DNA of 64,000 nucleotides from Plantago major (taxonomy: Eukaryota; Streptophyta; Magnoliopsida; Lamiales; Plantaginaceae). Both the position numbers and the translations under genes were made by a program. The DNA is taken from positions 27,222,765-27,286,764 of the forward strand of contig CM048840.1 of assembly GCA_026545765.1 (NCBI GenBank). The letters run 5' to 3'. The notes under the pieces are model-generated. The model had not been told where the DNA came from. It did no database searches and saw only the letters and a list, made by a program, of their open reading frames with translations. Shown here piece by piece: positions 35,409-46,110 of the stretch (position 1 is its first letter; each line of letters starts with the position of its first letter).

Positions 35409-36812
35409 AAGCCTTAGAAGTTTTGGTACCAAGTGAATGTACCGATTTGCCCTTCTAAATAAAAGTTGCCAAGTAATGTTTAGCATGAATTTTCATAATT
35501 GCCATTAAGAAGCAAATTAGCCTCCTGGCGTTCAAGAACAAGCGCCCCCAAATCTGATGGAGACTCTCTATCTTCTTTGTCATGCCATCTTCTTCTTCAC
35601 TCTCTTTACAACTGGAGTAACTGACGGGAGCTCAAGAGTTTTAACGACTGTTTCTCCATCAATGCTTAATTGCTTATATATGTGTGTTCCAGGTGTTCAT
35701 GGTTTCGTTGTCACTGGGAGCTTTCAGTATGTTTTCCCCTTTCTTCCATCTCTTATTATGAAGATTGAATTGCAGGGCACCATGAATTATTCACACTCTC
35801 TTGTAATCTTTTACATGGGTTTCATGTGCACTAGGTGTTTGTTTTAATTACTGAACCAAATTTATAAGAGTAGAGTAGCTTGGTCAAATGTTTTCGTTGT
35901 CTGCTGGAGCTTGCTTTTTGTGTATTTTAATTGCAAGAATTTGATGTTCATGTAAGAGAGTATGTCACTTATGGATTGAATATGTTGTGCATGTAAGAGA
36001 GGATGAAAATTCATATTGAATGAGTTCATTCTTAGCTCCAAGATGAATGTATGTACACTCTGCATTAGACAACATGCTTCTCATAACAAAGTTATATTAA
36101 TTCAAATTCATCCAATTGGCATGTTCCTTAGTTTGATGTTGTTCCTGCACTTTTAATTTTACTAAAATCATACAGCTTAATCCATTGGATACTATGATTT
36201 TTCTGCCCTCTTGAAGCTCTCTTTCACAACAATGTTGAATAGCAGCATACACATTAAAATGTAGCCATCATCATATTCTTGTGCACCAGGTGTTTGTTTT
36301 AATTACTGAACCAAATTTGAGTTATTAAATCTCCCGGGTCTGAACCAAATTTGAGTTATTAAATCTCCCGGGTCTGAATGAATCCATGCCCCATTATATG
36401 CTCAAATGTTTTCGAGCTTGCTGATCGATGGGGTTTAATGCTTTTTGTTTATTTTAATTGCAAGAACTAATGTCACTTATGGACTATATATGTTGTGCAT
36501 GTAAGAGAGGATGAAAATTCATATGATTCAATTGAATGAGTTCATATCTGGAGTCTTGTCATGTTCAGTCTGTCTAGATTCTGTGAAATTAGAAGCTTTC
36601 TACTGAGACTTTAGTTTGCTCAGGTGCATCATAAATCAAGTACCACACACAGATAGATGTTGCGATTTGCGCTCATTTTGCATAGTTTCAGAAATGTCAA
36701 TTTAAAGCCTAATTGAGATGTTATTGCAGGTGCAGGTTATATTTTCCCTCAATTTCCACAAGAGAACACTATCACACTTGCAAGATTTTGAAGAACGGGC
36801 ACCAGGTGTTTG
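35409..36812 (+). repeat. Helitron 5' leader, copy 1
   Basis: A non-coding leader beginning near 35409 and ending with a strongly conserved ~85-bp block at 36728-36812 (GGTTATATTTTCCCTCAATT...CACCAGGTGTTTGT). Much of it recurs at 45478-45922. It includes a 38-bp perfect tandem pair at 36306-36376 (TGAACCAAATTTGAGTTATT unit) and several copies of CCAGGTGTTTGT. Confidence 0.6.
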
Positions 36813-38383
36813 TCTTTTGTTTGTCAGTGTGTGAATGCCTGGTAATTTAGCATTTTGCTTCTTGAATTCGTAATTCTGTTACTTGGTGTTGTGGTTTTTG
36901 TGCATTGATGCCAATTGAGAAACTGGTTTTGGGAAATTGTCTTTTCTTGCTCTTCTCCACCGCTTGTAAAATCTTTCCTTATTGTAGGCCAACACTGAAG
37001 AACCAAATGCATTTTCATCACGAAATATAACTTAGTAGTATAAGATAACATGTTTTTTTAAAAGCATAATTAATGTTGTTATGTTAAGATCAGATTTGCC
37101 CCTATTCACTTTAATCAAAGAATAATGATCAGTGAGCTTCTGCAGGTGCTATGCTGAAAGTTTAAATTCATTTTCATTTCTCAAATCTTACAGCATACTC
37201 TTGCAGGAAACGCCCAGACATGCAATAGCTTATGCAAAAAAGCACAGGAAAATGAACAAAAAATGTTGCCGGAGAACAAGAGGGCCATGGGTAAGCAATC
37301 TAATTCACCCTGCGTAAACCTTTCTGCAATTTCAGAATCATTCAGGGGATATGTGCACGGTAAGAATCGACTAACCATCCAGTTTGTTGAATATGTAGGG
37401 CGTGCCAATTTGTTTGCTAAACCAGGTTTTCAGTTCATATGTAGAAATGGATATTATATAGTAATTAGTACTTTTTATATATGCAGAATCAACTTTGTTT
37501 TCTTTCTGGTCAGGGGTGTTTTCTAGATGGGTTTATTTCTCTTTTTCATATCAGAAAATTGGTTAGAGAGAGGAGTTTATATCTGTGGAATGTTGTGCGC
37601 CTCTACCATTTCATTATGTTAGCTATCTACGCATCCTATACAAGTGCCTGTTTGTTCTGATCTTTTTAATGTATAAACTTTTTTATGTATCCAGCTGACA
37701 TATCACAAGACTAATCTATACCAGTTTACAAAAGATGAAAAATATGTTGTAATGATATATGAGGATGACATGGGAAAGGAAAATAACCAGCCAACTAACT
37801 GAACTTACATTCAACATCTAGGTAAATTCTGAAAATTCCAGTTTAAAAGCGTGGGGAGTTACATTCAACAATTGCTGCCTAAGAATTAGAAAAGCAATAT
37901 TCCTATCATATTCCTTTCTGCTCTTCATCAAAGCTTGCTCATTTTTTTAATATTTTAATTTCTTAATTAAATATTATCTATTTTAGTTAGATGACGGCTC
38001 ATTACTTTAGTGGTACTCAGCTACTGTACTCTTATGAATCCATAGGTGTCTAGAGTTGAAAGATACTTGAGGTACCTTGTGCTTCTGTTGTTGAGGCAGC
38101 TTTGGTATTTGACTGTATATAGGAGCTTACTGATCTTATTAGGGGAAAAGTGGAACCATATTTTTTTTGTCTTCTTTATCTTCTTCTTTCCCTTCACATG
38201 TAAGGTAAAAGGGTGCCCGAAGATTAAAATTAATTAATTTTTTAATTTATTGAAAGCACCACATGTCCAACTTAGACAGCCCTTTGGTCGTGCTTGGGAG
38301 ATAATCTGATCACTTCCGGTTGCTTTATTATTGATGGGATGACCAAACACAAACAAAAATTTCACCTTGGCAGGTACACTTGG
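36813..38383 (+). other. Helitron interior between leader and RPA-like gene
   Basis: No firm coding exon. One basic stretch near 37205-37291 (KKHRKMNKKCCRRTRGPW, followed by a GT donor) could be an early exon of the RPA-like gene, but this is weak. Confidence 0.35.
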
Positions 38384-41300
38384 AGATTCTGAGCCAAGGA
38401 AAAAACGCTTGACGAAACAGAGGCAAGAGGCTACCAGCTATGATGAGCATGAAAAAGGTAACAAATATGGTTCACATTAATTACAATTCAGTGATATCCA
38501 CATTTCCAGTCAGTGTGACACACATTACAATCACCGCCAATCTTGCAAGCAGCTTTATAAGACAGGCAATAGGGGTTATACAAAGTGTGCACAGTTATGC
38601 TTTAAGACAGTTGGAATCTATCATGTAACTCTATTAGTCAGTTTGATAGCATCATCACATAGAAATAATGGTTCGCAGACTCAATACTGGAATGTTAGGG
38701 AAGAAACATGTTCATGGTATTTCTGGAACTAAATCATAATGTCTTTGTTTATTCGCAGCGAAAATGAAGGAAGTGAATATACCCCTTAAATATATTACTC
38801 CAACCACAGAGTAGTGGACGACTAAAGTCAGCGTTCGGGCCAAATCAAAACCCATAGTCGGAAAGAAGGGAGTGAGATTCCAGAAGTTGTTGCTTATCGA
38901 TGAAGCGGTATGTATTCATGTATTATTCAATCAAATTAATATACACCATGTTTGTATTAACCCAAGCATCACTCCATATGCCAGGGGGACACTGTGGATG
39001 TCATCATCTTTGGCAATGACATAGATAGTTTTGTAGATTCTCTAGAAGTTGGAGAAACATATAGTGTGTCAAATGCAACTGTGACTCCTGCAAATCAGAT
39101 TTACAAGAACCCACTTGCAACTAGCAACTATCAGTGGAAGCTCACTGAAAGAACCGTGGTACTTTTGTCAAGTGATGAGGGAATCGAATTTCCGCATGTG
39201 AACCCTACTTTCTTTCATCGTGCACAATTCCCCAGCAAAATGACAAGGGGAACCATGATTAGTAAGCAATTTCATTCACCCGTTTGCTTCATGTTCACAT
39301 TGAGCTCATTTAATGTTCATGCATACGCTCTCCAGGTACTGTATGCGTGATTATAGACAAGAGACCACCACGGACCGTCAAACAAAACACACTTCGTGAA
39401 TATGCAGCTGTCGATAAGAAGTAAGGCATTGACATGCTAATAATCAATTTGAATTATATAATCTGTGTGATAACTAAAGCTTTTTACTCTGCAGTTTGCA
39501 ACCTTTTGTAGTTACATTTTGGGATGACATTATCTCACATGATACGTTGCGTAACCTGGATTCCACGCACCAACGACTTGTATTTGCCTTGCTCAATTTC
39601 ATAGTCACAGATTATTATGGTAATTTATGTTGAAATATAGAGTGATTGATTTTAAAATGTAAATGGCAATGCACATGAATCTCTCTTAGTACTTCTCCAC
39701 ATCCGTTGTTCTAGATCATGCTCATGTTACATTTCTTTGTATATGTCAATGCACAGGAATCTCTCTTAGTTCTACTTCTCAGTCGTTGGTCTACCACACA
39801 CTAAACCACGACGAATTCCTTGCCATGAAAAGATGGTAATTTTTACCTTGGGCTTAAGCGCCAATATCTATTCAAACATTTTGACATTTGCAACACATTT
39901 TTTCCCACCATGTTTTATGGGTTTACCCTTCTTACTTACAACTAGGAGGAATTCAAATGCCAAAGCTATAAGCAGCTTGATATCTCAAGGTGGCCTCTTT
40001 GAGGAAAAATTGACGTTGGAATGTCCAGACATGGCATCGGTCCATGAAGTCGCCAACGCTTGCGAGGTGATCCTTGCTTAGCACTTCTCCGTTGTTGAGA
40101 CATGATAACAGAAATACTAATACTGTGTCTAATGAAAATACTAATACTGCGCCTAATGAAAATACTAATACTGCCTAATTGATGTTCTATTATAAGGATT
40201 CAAAGTTCAACCTTTTAGTCAAGGGGAGGTTGATGAAGACGAGCCAAAAGTTTCACTACATGAGTTGCGAACAATGCCCCTGGAGTACAACGGCCGAATT
40301 CAGCTCTGATTTTATTTGCAGGAATTGCAAGAAGACAAGTATAGCAAAACCAAGGTAAATACCCCCACCACATACTATAAAATGAGAACACCCACATGGG
40401 AAAATTCACTCAGAAATGCATGTCTGGTCTTATAGGTTTAGATTCGTCCTGAACATATACGATGACACGGATGACCTAGACGTTGTTCTGTTCGGAGACG
40501 AGGCTGAAAAGATACTTGGTATTAGCATGTCTGATTACTATACACTGTATACCGAGGTACCATCCAAACGGAGGATACTCCACCAAATCTCAAAATTAAT
40601 TTAAAGGTGCATTTCTCTCTCACGTCTGTATTATTCTATGCTTAGGGACAAGGACTGCAGTTTGAGGACATAAATGGAAGGTTGCAATCTCTTTGGTTAA
40701 GAATGAGAGTCAAGAGATCGACGAACCAAACCCAACAGGAATTTCAAAATGTAACGTACAATGTGAATGGACTACAATGCTACAGAGGAGAACCCGGACG
40801 GCAGTTGATGCCTTGCAGCGACATCGACCTACTGGATTCCTCGTTCTGTTCGGTTGGTCGAGATGGTAATCCAAGAAAATAAACCTTATTTCTACTCACC
40901 TAACCGACCACCATTTTAATACCATCTAAGAAGAGCGCATGCATGTTTATTTTCAGGTGATGTCATGGAGAAAAGGCGCCTCATCAAAGCCGGCAAGCAA
41001 GTCAGCTTCACCGAAGATACTCATGAAAATCAACTAGGTTGGTGAAATTTACTTTTAAGGCTACATCATGCCTTTCGGATAAGCATTTTTTCCTACTATG
41101 ACATAACAAATTTACTGGTATGTGTTATCCTGTTTGTTGATGATAAAACTACACATTTGTTTTCAGGCTCTAAAACGGAAAACATTTCCATGTTGCACAT
41201 GGGAAAACATCTCAACTGGTCTGATGAATCAGGTGACTGTGATGTAGTGGACATTCTTCTCTACAACCCAAAGGTTTCACGTTAATTACACGGAATTCAT

Positions 41301-43783
41301 CCATAAAGGATGCATGTGAAAAATGAAACAAAAAAAAAAAAAAACCGATATTCTCCTGCATGATTGCTAAGTTAGCATGTTTTTTAATTGGACGAAAATT
41401 TCATGTGGGCTGCTCCCCCGATCCAAGTTGTACCCTTTCTTAATTTTGATATAGTCTAAGGTCAGAAATCATAGATAATGCGTCTTTCATGGGGTTTTTT
41501 TGTCTATTTCTTAATTTTGCTTATTGTTATGGTTTGTACTTAGCAGTTTAAAAGTACATATTTATATCTAGAGCATAGCTCCCGGATAGATGTGTACGGA
41601 TATTTCCACGCACAACTAGGCATGAAGCAAAACATGTCAGCCCACATGTAGGGGCAACAATCCACGCTCTTAGAAGATAGTAGCACATCGATGTATCTAT
41701 GCATTACGTTCTTTGATGTTGCGCTAATGCATAATATTGCATTTATCTATAAGAGAACATATTTGCTATTGCACCTGGTGCCATTGGTGGATTAAGTGAT
41801 TACAAATTTGTTCGCAGATTCTGAAGTAGAAAGAAACCGCATTCACAAGAAAGAGAACCATGTTGAACTGACCGATACAGATGATGATTCAAGTATGTAA
41901 TTATTATTCATCGTACCATTATTGTCTTAAATTCAATGTATTCACAACATTAACATGCAATTATCCATCAAAATATGCCGAAAAAAAAGAGCGACGAAAT
42001 TAATGCCAGAAAACACAAGAAATAAATACATTCACTACTCTCTTGGGTTTTTTGTCTGATTAATCATGATTTTCCTGCAACGTGATTCTCATATGTCGCG
42101 GCCATGCCAACATCTGATGACACAGAAATATCTGGCAGCGCAACCCCTATGAGCGATGTTGATATATATGGCAACACAATTGATGAACCTGATGAAGCAA
42201 CACTTGCAGGTAACTTGATTTCAGATCAATCGATACATCCACAACAACCCCCAAGCCCACCCCCTTTAGTTGTTGAATCCATCAGCAAATAATATTCAGT
42301 TTATCAAAAAGCAAATTGCTTAATTTGCTAAGATTCACTTTTATTTCAGAATTATTCATGAAGCCCAGAGAAGGCACAAGGAAGCATGTTATATCTGTTC
42401 AGCCTGCTCACAACCTTGACAAAAGTAGAACGAACAACTTATAACCTTGCAACAGTCGACCATGTTGTGTTCACTCCTCAATACATGAATGGTGAGATGA
42501 CTTACTCATCACAATAATGATTTAATCTTCCCAGGTACATGGACAAACACTCAGCCAAGCACAAAACGCGTGAGGCGATGGAGTAAACAACTGATTAGTG
42601 ATGACGAGCATGAAACAGGTGAAACAAGGAAATATTTGCTTGGTTCATATAAATTCAATGTTTTCCAGATACATAAATAATATAGTTATTATCCCATTTC
42701 TGCAACAAAAATTAAGAAACCAAAAACATGCAGACGGTAACAGCAAAACAAACCAAACGGATGAGGCCGATTATGACCAATTATATAATGACAAAGGATC
42801 AGCAACAACAGGTACATTATATTACCAACCATCGAATGACTCAACCGAGTTTTCCGTCACGTGCCAGATTTGTGAGAATATAGTTTTACAAATATTGTAT
42901 GATTAGCATAAGTGCTTTATCTTTTCGCAGCAACAAGACGAGCTGCAATTAACCAAAAAAGTACAGCTATGCAAAATGAAGAACTAGGTAATGGAGAAGA
43001 TAGAGAAGACTTGAACGGAAGTGAAATAAATGATGCCACCATTAGCAAAAAAAAGAAAAACAACATTCCTGGTATATACAATTAACGGTGAATCCTGAAT
43101 ATGTCATACCGTTGAAATACCTACACTGAGTTGCTCATACATAGAGTTTCACAAAAAAAATTTTTTTGATTCTCAACAGCGAAGAAGGCATCAACAAAAT
43201 CTATAACCATCTCTATTCAGGATACCATGTTACAAAATAATGAACATGAAAAAGGCTCAAACAGGAAGCACATAGATGATGCCAATGATACTATGAACAT
43301 CAATACAGGTACCCTCCACTCACCATACAGTTGCTAGGTGAATAATATTTTCAGTTTATTATTGGATAAAAAATACCACAAATTTTAAACTCTTGATCTG
43401 ATACAATGCTATCTCATAAATGAAATGAAGGCTTTGCAGGGGAAAAAGCAAATGCAGAACTACTTTCTCACAAGGAAGCCACCACAGGAACCATTACAAA
43501 TTCCACAACAAACAAGGATGCACATGCCACTATTTCAGGTACATTCACCATCAACTGACATATTGTTATGAAAAGAAATAACACATAAGCAACTATATTT
43601 GGATCCTGTACTGCATAAAGATGGGTGTTCATGTAATACTTTGCCATGGCAGAGAAAAAAAAGGTAGGAAAAGGAAAAATGACACCGCAAAAAAAAAAAA
43701 AAACGGTGACTCAGCCAGAGATCGTGCCTCCAACAAAAGTATCGAGCCGGGGACGTACCATAAAGCCCAAAAAAAAGGATTGA
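38384..43783 (+). pseudogene. Helitron-encoded RPA70-like single-strand DNA-binding protein, interrupted
   Basis: RPA-like proteins of plant Helitrons are thought to bind single-stranded DNA during transposition. Exons with GT-AG borders: ~38384-38457, 38759-38907, 38985-39261, 39336-39420, 39495-39619, 39757-39836, 39956-40066, ~40197-40354, 40436-40556, 40646-40865, then about ten short exons to the stop at 43783. OB-fold text includes GDTVDVIIFGNDIDSFVDSL and QPFVVTFWDDIISHDTLRNL. The zinc ribbon of the replication factor A C-terminal domain is seen as YMSCEQCPW...FICRNCKK (CX2C ... CX2C). The tail is low-complexity and Lys-rich (KKKTVTQPEIVPP). Exon 38759-38907 has an in-frame TAG at 38812-38814 before WTTKVSVRAKS, where the first OB fold should begin, so this copy is disrupted. 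Confidence 0.68.
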
Positions 43784-44037
43784 ACTGACGACAAGATGTA
43801 AGACGAGAGAAGCAAGCCTCACATTGCCAATTTCTACAATAACTCTAAATAAAATCCCAGACATTTGCCATTATATATTTTGATATTGGATTGTGCCATC
43901 TAGGCTGAAAGATAAAACAACCTGCCTTTAATAAGGTCTGGTATATATCAAGTGATTAATCGTTATGAAACGCCCGATTGTCAATCCTCACAACTACAGC
44001 TCTAAAATACCCACTCTTTGTCACAAAGAGTAATAAA

Positions 44038-44232
44038 TGAAATTGGAGATTAAAACCGGCAAGGGCTTCTTCCAATCTGCTGCCCCTTTGTTGTTTCTTC
44101 CTGCGTGAATTGGCTGCTGCCGCTGTTCTGCCTTTTCAGCGATGAGTTTAAGAAACAGAGCAATCCCCTCAAATTGCCAGAAGCAATTTGATCCAATGGT
44201 CCAAGAAAAAACGTGTTCCTACTTATTCTGCC
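44038..44232 (-). pseudogene. Unidentified antisense open fragment in the Helitron
   Basis: About 60 codons are open on the minus strand, including FFLGPLDQIASGNLRGLLCF and LKRQNSGSSQFTQEETTKGQ, ending in a stop. I recognise no family. Amino-acid composition is protein-like, and the position in the same interval as other antisense captured fragments makes capture possible. It could equally be chance. Confidence 0.25.
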
Positions 44233-44295
44233 AGCTTACGTTTCTTTTCCTTCTTTTGTTAGAATTGTAAACTGCCAAAACTCCAAATTTTCACT

Positions 44296-44405
44296 CAAGT
44301 CCCTGTGTTTCTGAACCCTTTGAATTCAAGTCCCTGTAAAAGTGAATACTTGCAATCAGGTCCCTGTAAAACTTAATCCTTGCAAACTGGTCCCTGTAAA
44401 ACCTG
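44296..44405. repeat. Tandem 'GTCCCTGTAAAA' repeat
   Basis: Four imperfect copies of a roughly 30-bp unit with the core AGGTCCCTGTAAAACTT. Non-coding. Confidence 0.75.
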
Positions 44406-45100
44406 GTATCTTCAAAACAACCCCAAAACTTCACAGTAACATTCTCCTTGCATGAGTATATACTACTACCACTTATAATTACAAGCTCCAATGCAAGTAA
44501 TAAAATATGTTTTCCCCTTTTGAGCAAAATATATGTCTTTTCCCTTTACATGGTGATTACTTATTGTCTTACACAAAGATAATACAACTGAGAAGTGCAA
44601 CAACTATCTCCAGAGAAAAGCCCAAAGGTTGTTCCTTCTTAATTGATGAGGCTTAATAATATAATTATTATTATAATCAATGTCAATGTCTTTAATTCAA
44701 GCAGACTTTTAAGTTTCAACTTGCACAACACAAATAACGACGGAATTGTACGCAAATGAAACAAGATAATTTATCTAGACTTCTTCACGAGAATTTGTCT
44801 GCCCCCTCAATTTGCTAATCCAGGAAGCTCATTTAATCCTCAAACGCACAAAAATTAGGAAGGAATGTGCCATTTCTTTTGCTCATTATTGCTTTTCCTT
44901 TACAACATTTGTAATGGTATTAGAAAAAAAAAGTTAATGATGGCTTCCAAGTTCACAAATTCACATCACATGACTGATTACTTCTCATCCATTAACGGGA
45001 TTACTTCTAGCTGTCTAATAATTTATTGCATAATAAAATAATTAAATAAATAAAAACAAACAAACAACTTAACAAACATTCAGTGTCCCTCTAAAGCACA
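44406..45100. other. Helitron interior, no gene seen
   Basis: AT-rich sequence with no coding or element signature that I can support. Confidence 0.4.
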
Positions 45101-45106
45101 GCTTGC

Positions 45107-45225
45107 AAAAACAAAGGCCTAATACTTGTAGGAAGCTTAATGACCTGTTCATGAAGTTCCCTCTCTAGCTGAAAAATATTTTGCTCAACTACCTCATCTT
45201 CTTTGTCATCCAATGCCTGCTGCAA
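45107..45225 (-). pseudogene. Unidentified antisense exon next to the DEAD-box exon
   Basis: Read on the minus strand, an acceptor (TTTATTGCAG) is followed by about 40 codons: QALDDKEDEVVEQNIFQLER, then ELHEQVIKLPTS and a stop TAG. It lies 65 bp downstream of the donor of the DEAD-box exon, with a short T-rich intron between, so the two could be spliced together. The text does not match the normal continuation of a DEAD-box helicase. The source is unknown. Confidence 0.4.
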
Positions 45226-45292
45226 TAAAGAATCGAACATAATTTTTTACTCAGAAGTTAACTAAAACAGTAGAGCTTAAAAAAAAAACATG

Positions 45293-45393
45293 AATACCTT
45301 GAATAATATTGTTATCTGGGTCAATTTTTCCAAGGGACGGGATACAAAACGCAGCAGTTTTCCCTGTACCATTCTTGGCCCGGGCAAGAATAT
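45293..45393 (-). pseudogene. Captured exon of a DDX6/Dhh1-type DEAD-box RNA helicase (RH6/RH8/RH12-like)
   Basis: On the minus strand the frame reads [20 protein letters not shown], then [12 protein letters not shown], followed by a GT donor (GTATTCATG). This is helicase motif I (AKNGTGKT) with its flanks, as in plant RH6/RH8/RH12, the Dhh1/DDX6 family of P-body mRNA-decay helicases. Only this exon is present; the residues that should follow are absent. It lies in the Helitron, antisense to its genes, and fits capture of a host gene piece. Confidence 0.75.
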
Positions 45394-45477
45394 TGTACTG
45401 CATCTCTTCTTCTACTCTCTTCGTATCTGTAACATCTTCATATTATCATTCACCTTTTCCAATGACAGAATCGAGGT

Positions 45478-45922
45478 TGGTTCTAGATTTTGGAACCAAT
45501 TGAATGTACCAATTTGCCCTTCCAAAATAAAATTGCAATTGATTGTCACATCATCTACCTGACATTCATATTCTTAATTAACAACCTCCTGAAGACTTTC
45601 CAGCTTCTTTGTCATTCAGTCTTCTTGCCTCTCTTTACTCAAGCTACAGAAACTGATAGAAGTTCAATGGGTTCAACGTTTGTTTCCTCATCAATGCCTA
45701 TATATACATGCATGGTTAGGTGTTCATGGTTTGTTTCTCTGCTCAGTGTTGTTTGCCACAGGTATGTATTCGACTATATATGTTTTCCCTTTCCTTCATG
45801 TCTTAGAATCATAGCAACACCATGAATGATTTGCAGATGCGGGTTATATTTTCCCTCAATTTCCACAAGAGAACACTATCACACTTGCAAGATTTTGAAG
45901 GACGGACACCAGGTGTTTGTAA
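45478..45922 (+). repeat. Helitron 5' leader, copy 2 (shortened)
   Basis: It matches copy 1 in order. It starts TTTTGGAACCAATTGAATGT (copy 1 TTTTGGTACCAAGTGAATGT), continues through CTTCTTTGTCAT...GTTCATGGTTT, and ends with the ~85-bp block GGTTATATTTTCCCTCAATT...CACCAGGTGTTTGT. It is about 1 kb shorter because the middle is missing. No canonical Helitron start was seen in front of it, though A followed by TC occurs near 45470. Confidence 0.65.
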
Positions 45923-45944
45923 TAATTCCTAAACCGGTTTGCTT

Positions 45945-46110
45945 TGCATCACCTTCCATTACATGATCATGAAAGTTTTCACTTAGCTTGTTGTGAGAGA
46001 GATTCAAATAATATCCAACGCTCCAGAACCAACTTGGAATAGGATCTGCGATTCCGGTGTTAGATAAGTCGAGAACAAATAGATTCTGTGATAAACCAGA
46101 AGACGGTCCA
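45945..46110 (-). pseudogene. Captured fragment of an LRR receptor-like protein
   Basis: On the minus strand the frame reads NLFVLDLSNTGIADPIPSWF, then WSVGYYLNLSHNKLSENF. These are two consecutive plant extracellular leucine-rich repeats (LxxLDLSNTGI..PIPSWFW, then LNLSHNKL), typical of receptor-like proteins of the EIX/Cf/RLP type. No signal peptide, transmembrane segment or further repeats are joined to it. It sits in the Helitron in the same antisense orientation as the DEAD-box exon. Confidence 0.7.

Noticed and set aside
35557..35847. 96-residue open frame with a signal-like N-terminus in the Helitron leader
   Set aside because: The frame is not kept in the second leader copy at 45478-45922 and has no family features.
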